Assembly: GCA_036250195.1 (NCBI GenBank)
Contig: JAVHZZ010000003.1
Location: forward strand, 328,500,194-328,564,193
Direction of reading: 5' to 3'
Length of the DNA stretch: 64,000 bases
Source of the DNA: Mixophyes australis
Lineage: Eukaryota > Chordata > Amphibia > Anura > Limnodynastidae
Positions 10,556 to 21,748 of the stretch are shown in pieces. The notes below the pieces were generated by a model that was given only the letters and a program-made list of their open reading frames with translations, had not been told where the DNA came from and did not search any database. The stretch's first letter is position 1. Every line of letters starts with the position of its first letter. The translations under genes were made by a program, and so were the position numbers.

Positions 10556-10568
10556 GTGACCATCTCTA

Positions 10569-10576
10569 GTTTTAAG
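10569..10576. repeat. right target-site duplication of hAT
   Basis: GTTTTAAG, a perfect match to 3605-3612. Confidence 0.95.
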
Positions 10577-10704
10577 AGACCTGTTCACGTTTCACACCGG
10601 TGATACTCGTTATTCTGATAAGTCTACTACCGATAAAGAGTATATAGACAAAAAACTCTCTATATACTCATTGGCATTTGCATAATTAGCAACTTCTGAC
10701 AGCA

Positions 10705-10763
<59 letters not shown>

Positions 10764-11132
10764 AAACTTTTACTGACCTTTCCAGCTGGCCCTTGTACTG
10801 TGGAATGCTGCCACTACTGATCATGTGACCCCTGCTGACAATGAATGTGTTGTGACAACATTGCTTTTTCATTACGACAGGATGTTACTGTCAGGTTAGC
10901 CCTGCAATGCTCTATCTATGAACTCTGCAGGAAGCATTCATAAAGTGTAACAGTACTCAAGTAACAGGAAGTCAGCTCTACTGCTATGTATACACAGTAT
11001 AAGTACTTTATCCTCAGGATTAAAACACGCAGGCACTCACTGAGTCTATGTGTCACTACAGTTTACGTGACACCCATTGCATTACAATATTAGCGCATCC
11101 CACCGTTTCCAAGTTATACTTTTGCATAGTGG
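10577..11132. other. unassigned, with (TA)n
   Basis: This contains a (TA)n run at about 10707-10763 and otherwise unremarkable AT-rich sequence. Frames read through the (TA)n give only Ile-Tyr repeats. Confidence 0.6.
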
Positions 11133-11475
11133 AGCATCATGGTGGCTTAGTGGTTATCACTTCTGCCTCATAGTACTGGGGTGATAAGTTTGATTCCCAA
11201 CCATGGCATTATCTTTGTGAAGTTTGCATGTTCTCCTCTTGTTTGCATGGGTTTCCTCCGAGTGCTCTGATTTCCTCCCAAACTCCAAAAACATACTTGT
11301 AGGTTAATTGGCTGCTGATAAAATTAACACTAGTCTGTTTGTGCGTGTTAGGGAATTTAGATTGTAAGCTCCAATGGGTCAGGGACTGATGTGAATGGTA
11401 AATATTCTGTCAATGCTGCGGAATTTATGGTGCTATTTAAATAAATGGCAATGAAGATGATGATGATGATGATTG
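11133..11475 (+). mobile_element. tRNA-headed SINE, nearly full length
   Basis: The head has a pol III A-box-like GTGGCTTAGTGG and a decayed B-box region (GTTTGATTCCC). The conserved body follows (TTTGCATGTTCTCC, GGGTTTCCTCC, CTCCAAAAACATAC, GTAGGTTAATTGGCTGC), then TGTAAGCTCCAATGGG, GCTGCGGAATTTATGG and a 3' ATG/GAT microsatellite tail. Four more copies in the window share the body. The tRNA origin is inferred from the boxes. Confidence 0.8.
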
Positions 11476-12159
11476 TGATACTATAGCATAATAGACGATG
11501 GGTGCTATTGTAATTAGTCATATTGTTTGCAAAACTAAGTACATTTCTGGAAATACAAGTCAAGGAAGTCATGCATAGTCAAAGTTTATAATATTAAACA
11601 TATTAGTGAATTTTAAGTATTTAAATTATATATTTATTATTTAAATTATATCGTTTTAGCCACATCCAAAGCATAATCACTTTTAGACATCACTTCTGTT
11701 CAAATGTCTGTTTCAGCCACATGAACAACCTCAAAATAATATAGAATATATAATTATTCCAAGCCAACATATAAGAAGCTTGACTAAAGTTATTACTATC
11801 CCATGACTGTATAAAACATAGTATAAATGGGCTTTGTGGTCTTAGCTCAGTTCCCATCAAGTTAACCAAATTACAAAATGATTATGTATCGTACACAACA
11901 TAAAGTAATGTCCTGTTATTAAAGTGTAGCCATTAACAAATCATTATTATTGTCTTTTATCCTAAAATCTCTAGCACAAGAGACAAGAGACATGTATAGT
12001 TTTAAAATAACATTAAAACAGCCACACAACAATAGTTCCATTCACAGATAAGGCAAAATCAACCCTCTTACAGTTCACAGTTCCATCATAACCTCAGGGT
12101 TAGCTTCAAAAGATGCATACATCATTTATAAATATCTATATCTATGTGTATTTATCCAT

Positions 12160-12160
<1 letters not shown>
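11476..12160. other. unassigned AT-rich DNA
   Basis: AT-rich sequence without a recognisable gene, repeat or strong motif. Confidence 0.6.
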
Positions 12161-12207
<47 letters not shown>

Positions 12208-12238
12208 TTATATGTATACGTATGTATATGTATATATG
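12161..12238. repeat. (TA)n microsatellite
   Basis: An almost pure TA run to 12207, then interrupted TATGTA repeats. Further (TA)n runs lie at 12647-12688 and 12785-12840, so three sit within 700 bases. Confidence 0.95.
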
Positions 12239-12644
12239 CAGTGCTTTCTTTGCAAGAAAAAAGGTGCTGGAATTCACCTCTTTCTGCCCCCTCATTTTTG
12301 TGTAGCCCTCTCTTTCTGAACCCCCTCGTTTTTCTGTAGCTCTCTCTTTCTGCCCCCCTCGTTTTTCTGAAGCCCTCTCTTTCTGCACCCCCTCCCCCGC
12401 TTTCTACAGTCTGTACTTACCGTCTATGCTTCTTTTCTCGCTTCTCTGCTTGATCGCGGGCCCTCTCACTTGCAGCCTTGTGACATCACGATGCTGCCGG
12501 AGCCGGAAGCAGGACACACACTATGATGCGGTGCTGCACAGTAGCAGCACCGGAGAGAAAAAAGTTTTAAAGTTAGTTAAACTTTGAAAACTCATGGAAA
12601 AAAAATGCAGGGACGCCGGTCTGAGCGTTCTATGAGAAAAAAAG

Positions 12645-12649
<5 letters not shown>
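12239..12649. mobile_element. hAT-type non-autonomous element
   Basis: It starts CAGTGCTTTCTTTGCAAG and ends GAGAAAAAAAGCCCTA, an imperfect inverted match. It lies inside (TA)n, so the flanking octamers (TATATATG and TATATATA) are compatible with an 8-bp duplication but not informative. The interior has a ~36-bp tandem of CCCCCTCGTTTTTCTG plus CTCTCTTTCTG blocks (12280-12410) and a GC-richer part with no open frame. Confidence 0.6.
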
Positions 12650-12691
<42 letters not shown>

Positions 12692-12791
12692 ATTTAAAAT
12701 GGTCATAAACAGTACTCCCTTAAATATTAATAGGCAACAAAAGGCAAGTGAAGGTAATTCACAAAAAAGTATGCATATATACATATATATT

Positions 12792-12840
<49 letters not shown>

Positions 12841-12842
<2 letters not shown>

Positions 12843-13729
12843 CACACTGTGAATCTTTTCAAGCATAGACCCGTGAGACGCTAGATGCACAGACAATGTA
12901 CAGAAAATAGCAAGAATGTGTAGGAGAATTAGCAAACTTTGGAGTATTGTATAAAATTAAAAAAACGCAACCACAGCGTTTGTTTTGTATTTTTTTCAAG
13001 CTACAGAAATAGGCCGTCTCAATAATATGGCAAATAGTGCAAAAATAGAAGAAAAAATATTTTCAGTTACTATGGGTTACATGATTAATATTGACACCTA
13101 TCCCCTCTAACAGCGTGCTTTTTAAATGCAAAATGATGAGTAAGCCATAATGTGATGAACCATTATGTGACACCCATCGTTCTAACTTGTTGGGAAGGAG
13201 CAATTATAAATTCTACCATTATCTAGAGCCGGAGAGCAGTATTTAAATATCAAAAGGGAGTATTGCCTTCATTTTGTCTGAGAACTGCTCACAAAAGAAG
13301 ATAATAATTTAAATATGACACGGTGAAGTATCATCAAAAGTTTTTTAAATATTTTTATCACAAATATATTCTCATGCTCAATCATCACACCTCACTATCA
13401 CAAACTCTGGGTAACATCATAGGCTGATGGCAAGGACCCACTGTGCTGCTAGTGATTGGTGCTGGCTCACTTCAGGTGCAGAGTCTAAATGCAAGCCCAA
13501 AATTCACCAGGGAACTCTGCAAGGTTGGGATAAACTTTACTTTGGAACACCCTTATGGAAGCTTGACACCACCATCAATCCTGTGGGAAAACATGAAAGT
13601 ATTTCACTGGAATTGAAGAGCCATCCTACTTGTCAAGAATGTTAGGAATTATGTCGTAATTTGAGTTGGGGTCTGTGGAAGTGTAAAATTCTTTATTACA
13701 CTTGAAAACATACACAAATTAACAATGGT
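12841..13729. other. unassigned AT-rich DNA
   Basis: Nothing is recognised. The open frame at 13427-13645 (72 codons) has no identifiable motif. Confidence 0.55.
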
Positions 13730-14190
13730 TGGGAGTCCTTAGGTCTGAAAGCTATATCAGGATACACACAGGTAGCAGAATGTTAGGAACTCAGGATTAT
13801 ACATGGGTAGCATAGTGCCAGAGACCCATGAATGCATACCAATTACAGAATGTACAGAACTCACAACTGTACAATGGTAGTAGGGTTTCAGGATATTACA
13901 TGGGTACCAGTGTTAGAAACTTATTATTGCACATGGTTATCAGAGTGACAGGTATAGCACACTGGGGACAGGTTGCCAGGAACTCAGGACTGAAAACTTA
14001 GAACAGAGGAGCCAGGAACTCAGGACTGCACACTGGGAATAGGTTTCAGGAGCTCAAATTTGCACACTGGACACAGAGTGCCAGGAACTTATGATTTCAG
14101 GATCTGTATATAAGGAACCCAGGATACAAGGATCAGGATACCAGAATTTAGGATAGCAGTAACATGATCAGGACCGGGACCAAATCACAG
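13730..14190. repeat. degenerate ~45-bp minisatellite
   Basis: Variants of GGAACTCAGGACTGCACACTGGG alternating with CAGG-TGCCA blocks recur about ten times. Clear copies are at 13985, 14020 and 14045; earlier ones are more diverged. Confidence 0.65.
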
Positions 14191-15016
14191 GAACTGCAAA
14201 TCTGTGATAGCATAAGCTGACCAATGATCTGGCCATGATTAAAGGGAGAACCAGAGTTTTAAAGGCCAAGGAACAGGTGCAGCTTGGTGACTGCTAAGGA
14301 ATGCAGGAGGATTGATGAACTGCTGCATTCCTGGAACAGGAATCCAGTAATCCAGAACAGTAGAAATCCAACTTACACAACAACTCTGGTTGTAGTACGA
14401 TATTACAACTACAAAAGTCCACTGTCTGCAGGGACCAAAATTCAAGCCTTGACACCAGTATAGATACAGTGAGAAAAGGGAACAACCAGGAGATGTGTTG
14501 GGGGTGCCAGAGACAATTTGATATAGGTAAGACAAGGTGGGCACAAAGCTACATGGGAAGTAGGGTCAGACATGTGGAAATTGAGGTGGTTTGATAAAAT
14601 TGGGGCAGACAACTGACAAGTGACAATGAGGTAGAAATGAGACTTGGAATGTAAAAAGTAAAAACTGAAATGGAGAATATGTACAGTGCGCAAGGAAGGG
14701 TGGCAAAATCCTCACCATACTGGGAAAGGGCATCATAGCCTTGATGATGCAGGAAGGACACCAGATGCCTCACAGAAATGGTAAATACAAGAATTGTGAA
14801 GGAAATTTCAATGGGCAAGTTATGCGCTATTTTGCACAAGATATAACTAGCAAATCTAGACAAAATGAAAAGACAGTTGTGAAAGATAAATCAAAGTGGA
14901 GCTTGTAATTTGTGTGAAAATCTCATCTGACTCAAAGGAAAATAGTTAGAGTTTCCAGGAGTCAGGACTGAAAATATGAAACTAAAGAGAAGAAAGCGAT
15001 GTTACGATATTGTGCT
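14191..15016. other. unassigned; open minus-strand frames of no known family
   Basis: Minus-strand open frames at 14239-14544 and 14549-14863 (101 and 104 codons) show no domain, start context or repeat relationship that I recognise. They are probably chance. Confidence 0.5.
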
Positions 15017-15027
15017 TAGAGAGAGCA

Positions 15028-15062
<35 letters not shown>

Positions 15063-15078
15063 AAGGGAATGAGAGAGC
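15017..15078. repeat. (GA)n microsatellite
   Basis: GA repeats interrupted by a few AA or GC dinucleotides. Confidence 0.95.
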
Positions 15079-16015
15079 ACTAATGACCCGTAAAAAATAA
15101 GAGAGAGCATAACTAGGTCGAGAACGCGTCCCACTTGATTTTTCTACCAACCTACAAAAAAGTGTTGGTTGCTAGCACCTTCTACTAAATCTGAAACTTC
15201 TAGTACATTCCTGGCAATTATATGTGACATTACCAGAAAGTAAGAAGGGACAGCCTGGGGTAATTTGTGTTGGGAAGGTATAACATGCTGAGATCAGCAA
15301 TATATGCTGAACAATTGGAGCTTATATAAAAATGCTGTTCAATAGGACTGCTTTATATACTGGACATTAGGGGCCTGATTAATATGAGGGGGTTTGTCTG
15401 ATGGTCTACGAGGCTATATTTTATTTTATGGTCACAATCTACAAAATCTATATGGTTATTTTAGATGGTGAAAATTTGAAGCATATTATTGTTTTCATTA
15501 TTTGGGGGTCATTATTTTAATTGTGCTACTGCTTGGTAGGAGCATAGGCAAAATACTAATTCACGGAACAGGCTTATCTGATGCCACTTTAAAGCCCTTA
15601 CTGCTTGTGTCACCATGTGCATAACTACCCAGGAATATTTTTTTTTCATCATAGACTTACTCTTTCTGTAAAAAATATTTGCACTTCACAAGTTTTGCTC
15701 CTTTAGTGATACAGGAGGTGGCAGTTTCAAGTTTTGTGCTTGGAAGAGCCTATCTAGGAACTACCTCGCCACTGCACAGAACTGTGAATATAACATATAA
15801 CATGTAACACACTGCACACCAGAAATATCCTCAGCCCTTATGGGTCCGAGACCTCAATTATACTGAAGCATTTCATTAAAATTTCTATAAAACACTTCAG
15901 CAAAAGGGTGTTTTTGTCATTTTGCCAGCTTATGACGCTGATAAAATTACAACCTTGTCTACATCACTACCACAAGAAAGCCCTAAGTACTATGTACTAA
16001 AAAAATAATAAACTT
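15079..16015. other. unassigned AT-rich DNA
   Basis: No gene or repeat recognised. Confidence 0.55.
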
Positions 16016-16350
16016 GGGCCTGATTCATTAAGGATCTTAACTCAAGAAACTTCTTATTTCAGTCTCCTGGACAAAACCATGTTACAATGCAAGGGGTGCA
16101 AATTAGTATTCAGTTTTGCACATAAGTTAAATACTGACTGTTTTTTCATGTAGCACACAAATACTTGATAGCTTATTTGTACACTGAAATTTAAAGTTGA
16201 TATCTGTGTGCTACATGAAAAAACAGTCAGTATTTAACTTATGTGCAAAACAGAATACTAATTTGCACCCCTTGCATTGCAACATGGTTTTGTCCAGGAG
16301 ACTGAAATAAGAAGTTTCTTAAGTTAAGATCCTTAATGAATCAAGCCTCT
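16016..16350. mobile_element. fold-back MITE, family B (~330 bp)
   Basis: Two arms of about 150 bases face each other: the left arm starts GGGCCTGATTCATTAAGG and the right arm ends CCTTAATGAATCAAGCC. Both contain AAACTTCTTATTTCAGTCTCC or its complement, CAAAACCATGTT and TGCAAGGGGTGCAAATTAGT, with a centre near 16180. Arm identity is high, so it could form a long hairpin. Related copies are at 51362-51705 and at the window's right end. Confidence 0.85.
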
Positions 16351-16714
16351 TATCCTGGTCATTGAGATGTAAACCTCATTTGGATATGCAGAGGGTAAGC
16401 AATTTTTTCAGTGCCTTCTTGACTTCATAAAGACTGATATGTTTATTCACTAGTTTGTAAAAAATATTTTGCATGAATTTATTAATCTATTATCATATTT
16501 AGTAGACTGAAAAATTAGCCTTAAGACTTGCTGACAAGACAATCCTCGGTTGCTATTGGTATAAAATATATTACAATTAAGTGAAACAACTTTAGTGATA
16601 TTTATTTTACAAAAAAGAATTTGACTGGCAGAGTGAACTGACAAAAAAATCTGGCAGTATTAAAACAAAAAAACATTTATAATCTGTATAACTGAGATTA
16701 CACCAACAAAGCGA

Positions 16715-16820
16715 TTTCACACCGATTGCTTTGCTGGTATTATACCACAAAAGGTATTACATCTTTTGTGGTATAATACCTTATTCTAAAAAATAAGGTA
16801 TTATACCATAAAAGGTGTAA
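16715..16820. repeat. short multi-hairpin AT repeat
   Basis: GGTATTATACC-type blocks occur as GGTATTATACCACAAAAGG, then its complement, then TTATTCTAAAAAATAA and another GGTATTATACCATAAAAGG. These form two or three overlapping hairpins in 100 bases. Confidence 0.7.
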
Positions 16821-17159
16821 CAAATCTTCGCAAGACTCCTTTTCTTTAAATTGGTTATATTCTACTATGGGTGATTTTTTTTCCATCATTAATTTTGTAT
16901 GAATCAAGGCCAATTTGCAAATTTATTTGCCAGTACTGACTATGAATTTTAGGTTTGAATTAATAGAATCACTCAAACCTAAAGCCAAATAGTCCATTTG
17001 GACCTCCAATCCTTTCATTAAGTTGACTGTTACCTTTATATTCTTAAAAAAAAACCTACTCATTTGACACTTATTAAAATGAGATTGTACTTTTATTCTA
17101 AACAAGTCTTTTTTACAGTGTTACGCCACCAGAGAAGAAGTGACCATCATGCAAGCGGG
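16821..17159. other. unassigned AT-rich DNA
   Basis: Nothing recognised. Confidence 0.5.
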
Positions 17160-17720
17160 GCATGAAAGTGAAAATGTCGACAGGTAAATATCGACACATC
17201 CATGCTGCGTACATGGTTAAAATGTAGACATTGTGATTGTTGACAGTAGTCATTTTATTACCCCACAACAACCGCCCAGGGACTGGGTGACCCTAGGGTG
17301 GGGCCCACATTTATTTTGCAGTCCCCAAATACCTAGGGAATCCAGCCATGCTGCGGGTTCACCTGCTATAGTGCCACCAGCCCCAGCTAAGCATAGTGCT
17401 AGTTGTAGTAAAATCAGGGGAACTCATACTTTTTGTTCCCCTGATTTTGATAGTACCAGGACTAGGCTGGCAGCACAGGGTTAATCTGATTTGGGTTTTT
17501 TTACCGAGCACAAGTTTGTAAATGTTTTGGGAGGGTTTGGGGTATTTTTAATCTTTATTACTGTTTGGATTTTATTCATAGAATTGCAATGCTTATTTAA
17601 TGTCGACATTGTGACTGTCGACATTACTAATGTTGACAATCACAATGTCTACATTTTAACTATGTAGACAGCATGGACGTGTCAACATTTGCCCTGTTTT
17701 ACATTTTCGTGTAAACAGAA
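17160..17720. mobile_element. MITE with reiterated TGTCGACA-type ends
   Basis: The arms (about 17175-17260 and 17600-17715) are inverted copies built from repeats of GTCGACA/TGTTGACA words: CGACACATCCATGCTG on the left faces CAGCATGGACGTGTCAAC on the right, and AAAATGTAGACATTGTGATTG faces its complement. The interior has G/C runs and no coding potential. The superfamily is not identified. Confidence 0.7.
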
Positions 17721-19434
17721 TAAGTGTTGACATTTCCACCGCTGGGAATTTGTACCCAAGCCGAATAAATATCCCACAAACGACCGCAGCATTAAATTAA
17801 TAGTCCCATTACACAAACCTGTATTAGTAAGGACTACCTTAAGTCCCCAATTTAAAAAATGAATAGCAAACTCCTCCACCCATATTACATTAAGAGCACT
17901 CACCCCACACTTATCTTTTTGCATTGGCACTGTAATTTTTAGAGGCCCTCTTCTGACTGCTTCTCTTGAATGCCACGGGTTCACCAGACACAACCAGCAA
18001 CCAGCTGGCTTCTCCATATGGCTTTGACAGCATGATACTGGCAGATAACCAGAGAAAGACCATTTCCTTTTGAGCAGCACCCCACGTGTTTTCCACTATT
18101 TACTTAATAGTGGAAAAATAAGTCATATTGCAACTGTTACGGTGGTTGAAAGTACATCTTTAGCAGTAGTCTTCTTCTCTTTAATGGTGATACTTTGGAA
18201 ACTGGGCAAAGCTGTAATCTTCTATTGCATCTCCCATTGCTACAACTATGCTATGATGGTCCAATCCAAGTTTCACCACTGACATATAATGTGGGCTGCA
18301 GAACTTTTCTAACATACAACAAAATATAAATTAAAACCGCCACCTATTGTAACGCACCATATTATACTGTTAATATTATTAATAATGATAATGGCAATAA
18401 TAATAAATATGGTAACACCAAGATGGATGACAGAAAACTGCTTCAAAGAACAGGAAAAACGAAATAGTGTGAATATATATAATCTTCTCATCCTCAATGT
18501 TAAAGTTCAAGAATAAATCCACCTTTTATTTTTTTTTACATAAATGTGTACAATAGACCCAAATGGACTATTTTGTAAATAAAACCCCTACTCTCGCTAT
18601 AATCATTGGTTAGATACACTCTCTAGAATATTGCATCTAACATTAACCCCTTAGTGCAAGGCATTAGCAATTTCAAATGACTATTGATAATAGCTAAAGA
18701 AGAGCTCCTAGTTACAAAAATACATATAAATTTTATTTTTATTTTTTAAAACAGCAAAGTAGGACTTACTGTTTATAAAATCATGAAAGACAGATTGGTT
18801 TAGACATATGTATTTTGCCCACAGTTAATTTCATAGAAGAATATTTGGCAAATTGTAAAACTAAAACAAAATCCTAATGTAAACTGTTCTATTTAGTGTT
18901 ATTTTCATAATTTATACTTTGTTAAAACATTTACACCTTTAAAATGGTGTTTAATCAATCATCTACAATGACTGACTTACCAGCATTTTGTGATAATCTA
19001 CATGTTAAGTAAACAAAACTCTATAGAACATAACAGAATGGTTTATATTCAGATGATACTTACCCAGTGGTTCTCTCTATTCGTTCTCTCCATTCTGGTT
19101 TCTTTCTATCTTGCTGCTGCAACACTTTAACCCATATACTCCCCATACTACTGGCGAGATTGCATAGGCTTTGCATGCACGTTTCCACAAGTCTGGCTGG
19201 CTTCTCTTTACAGAATAATATTATCAAATACAAAAAAGACAGTATCACCTCACGTGTGTGCCGTCGGCAGGGAAAGGCAGGCACACACAAAGGATGAGCG
19301 GATCTGTACAATCTGTGACCATATTCATTGAAGTGGCGGTTCCCAGGGGGAGGAACCTGCCTGGTTATCAGTCCATTAACCCATTAAAGGGGTGAAGTGC
19401 GTGCAAAAATTGCCTAATACTTATCAATAAATAG
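17721..19434. other. unassigned AT-rich DNA
   Basis: No gene recognised; a TAA/AAT-rich patch lies at 18364-18410. The open frames at 17682-18080 (minus) and 19060-19311 (minus) lack recognisable motifs. Confidence 0.5.
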
Positions 19435-19585
19435 AGTGGCACAGTGGCAGTGTGACAGTGACACCGTGTTGACAGTGGTTAACATTGCTGCCTCATAGTG
19501 CTGAGGCCATTACTTCTATTCCACACTCTAGGTGAGAAGTTTGTACACTCTCCCCATGTTTGTGTGGGTTTTCTTCCCCTGTTTG
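19435..19585 (+). mobile_element. SINE fragment, decayed
   Basis: The head-like AGTGGTTAACATTGCTGCCTC and body blocks CTCCCCATGTTTG and GTGTGGGTTTTCTTCC match the SINE at 11133 but with many changes; the 3' part is absent. Confidence 0.55.
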
Positions 19586-20435
19586 GATGTAGTTATTGCA
19601 GATCACTTGCAAATTATACACGGATCACAGGGGTACTGCCAGTTAGGGGTCACATTCATTCATAACCCAGGTCCCCACTACCCAATGTTGGCCTGGAAGA
19701 GCCCCAACACTTTTATGGGTAAGGCTGGTAACCTCTAATAAAAAGCACCAACCACTCTCTAGAAATGTCCCTATTTTTCAATACTGACAAAATGCACATT
19801 AGAATTCCCTTTTCCTGCATGTTAGATGCAATTCTTATGACCTATCCTTATTATCTGTACTTTATCAGTTAATATTTATTGTGGTAGAAATAAACTGGAC
19901 ATAATGAGAATTGCATTGCTCCAAGGTTTCACATGTGACGTATGTAGATCCACAGGTTTAGCAGCAATGTGTCCCTAGAAACTATTTTAAAATGATGGCA
20001 GCTAAATCATAGAAGAAGGAATAACAGAATCCACATTATATAGCAATTACATATCTCTCCCACCTGGGCCCAGTAACCATTGTTAGAGGTAGAGCAGACA
20101 TAGCTTCTGATGTGTTAATAGTTACATGTTACATAAATTACTGCAGCAAGGGAAAAGGGTTGCTAGGCAAGAAGAACTCATTTATTACCTCAACACTGAC
20201 TTTGTATTATTTCTGTCCCTGTGTTATGCTCCCTGTTGTTTTACTGCTTGGATGTGTTATATACACATTTTGTGGCATATTTACAAAACACAAAATGGCT
20301 TAAGTGCACACCAAAATAATTTTTGAGCAAGTACACCTAGATTTCTGCCAAGTACATGTGCTTACAGAGCATGAAAGTGGTGTTTGTGATGGAGAAGATG
20401 ATCACACCATCAGATAGGAGTGGAATAAGCACCTA
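19586..20435. other. unassigned DNA
   Basis: Nothing recognised, apart from a stretch near 20300-20430 (TACACCTAGATTTCTGCC, ACAGAGCA) that resembles 24860-24930 and so belongs to an uncharacterised repeat. Confidence 0.5.
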
Positions 20436-20766
20436 GGGGTAGATTTACCAAACATTCTAAAGGGGTGAAATGGAGGAGTTGCCCATAGCAACCAATCAGA
20501 TTCTAGCTATCATTTTCTAGAACAGTGTTGGCTAACCTGTGACACTCCAGGTCTTGTGAAACTACAAGTCCCAGCATGCTTTGGCAATATATAGCAGCTT
20601 ATTGATGGAAGGGTATGCTGGGACTTGTAGTTTTACAACACCTGGAGTGTCACAGGTTAGCCAACACTGTTCTAGAATGTACTAGATAAATGATAGCTAG
20701 AATGTGACTGGTTGCTATTGGCAACATCTCCACTTTTCTATTTTAGAAGGTTTGATAAAATCTACT
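20436..20766. mobile_element. fold-back MITE, family A, split by a hAT MITE
   Basis: The outer arms read TTTACCAAACATTCTAAA, then GTTGCCCATAGCAACCAATC and TTCTAGCTATCATTT on the left, with the complements on the right (ending near GGTTTGATAAAATCTA). Other copies of the family are at 25022, 42089 and 49796. Its centre is occupied by the 147-bp element at 20523-20669, flanked by TTCTAGAA on both sides. Confidence 0.8.
20523..20669. mobile_element. hAT fold-back MITE, 147 bp, nested
   Basis: The termini are CAGTGTTGGCTAACC and GGTTAGCCAACACTG (perfect), and the inverted arms continue through GTGACACTCCAGGT and ACTACAAGTCCCAGCATGC. A perfect 8-bp duplication TTCTAGAA (20515-20522 and 20670-20677) fits both Ac-type and Buster-type hAT rules. 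It has no coding capacity. Confidence 0.95.
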
Positions 20767-21443
20767 TTCCCTCCACCCCAGTTACGGGGAGCGAGAGTGC
20801 TGAAATGGTGGAGAAGTCGTGAGGGAAGCAGCCGTTTCTACATTGCAAAATAACTTGATTATTGCACCAGTTCTGAGCTGGTAGATTTTGGTTCTAGTCC
20901 TATATTTTAATGGATCACATTGTCCGCCTTCCAGCAGCACATTTCTAAGTGTAGGTTGTCCAGTGCAAAACAAATCTTCCTGGACACAAAAGTGCCACAT
21001 GTCACAGAATCAGTCGCAATGCCCCCATCACTGCCATGATTAATTTAAGCCATAAATGAGGCTAAACGGAGTAAAAGTTTAGGAGAAAAACAGAATTGTT
21101 TAATTTAATGAAATGTTTAGCAGTTGGACTTCTAATGTGACTACACGTTTTGCACCCTAGTCGCCTATCACAAGCACAACTTACCTGTTATAAATGTAAT
21201 ATCTCGATCCTGTAGATAAGTTCTGCTTCTTTTCAGCAGCACTATACACATTCTCGAGCTAAGGCACAAACACATTTTCATTTTCTGTGCACCCTTCAGT
21301 AGAACACAATTATCGTCCAAGATTTATTTTCTAAGAGCCCCAAGCAGTGTCATCTTTTAACCTTTTCAGAGGCAATCATAGAACCACTTTATGCAATCTC
21401 CAATAATTAGTGGAATTTTCTGGCATGGGGACACACCTGGAAA
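20767..21443. other. unassigned DNA
   Basis: Nothing recognised. Confidence 0.5.
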
Positions 21444-21617
21444 AGTCCAGGGGGTAAATGTATTAAAGTGAGGATTTTGCAAGTTGCCAATAGTCGGCAA
21501 CTTTGCAGGGGAAATTTTAAACGACAATGACTTTAAAGACAAGTTTTACCTTTAAAACCATTGCTATTTTAAATTTTTCTGCAAAATACACACCTTAATA
21601 CATTTACCCCCAGGACT
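21444..21617. mobile_element. small fold-back MITE with GGGGGTAAATG ends
   Basis: GGGGGTAAATGTATTAA at 21450 faces TTAATACATTTACCCCC ending at 21611. The inverted match extends outward through AGTCC/GGACT with one mismatch. The centre carries a second short inverted pair (AGTTGCC/GGCAACT near 21480-21505). Confidence 0.8.
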
Positions 21618-21748
21618 CAAAGTTACATGAACGTGAAACCAAACACATTCTAATTTAACACTCCTTCATGATCTTGACTACTCTGGGAACGGAGAGGATC
21701 CCTTTTTACAATACCCAAACCCTCCATATACCATATATTATACCCCAG

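Larger units (their letters stand above)
3613..10568 (+). mobile_element. complete autonomous-type hAT transposon
   Basis: The element is 6956 bp, bounded by TAGAGATGG at the left and CCATCTCTA at the right (9-bp perfect terminal inverted repeat), with the 8-bp duplication GTTTTAAG on both sides. In order it holds GC-rich left subterminal hairpins (3630-3745), a TATA box (3785), a 27-copy 100-bp tandem array (3961-6680), a 997-codon open transposase (6688-9681), a ~100-bp repeat in the 3' tail (9853-10170) and an AAAACC-rich right subterminal tract (10429-10555). The perfect duplication and uninterrupted frame point to a recent insertion. Its length is large for hAT, mainly because of the array. 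Confidence 0.95.

Noticed and set aside
12152..12388. Frames with Ile-Tyr repeats (also near 10.7, 12.8, 22.6 and 33 kb)
   Set aside because: Translations of (TA)n microsatellites.
14239..14863. Two minus-strand frames of ~100 codons
   Set aside because: No domain or homology recognised; they overlap nothing that supports coding.
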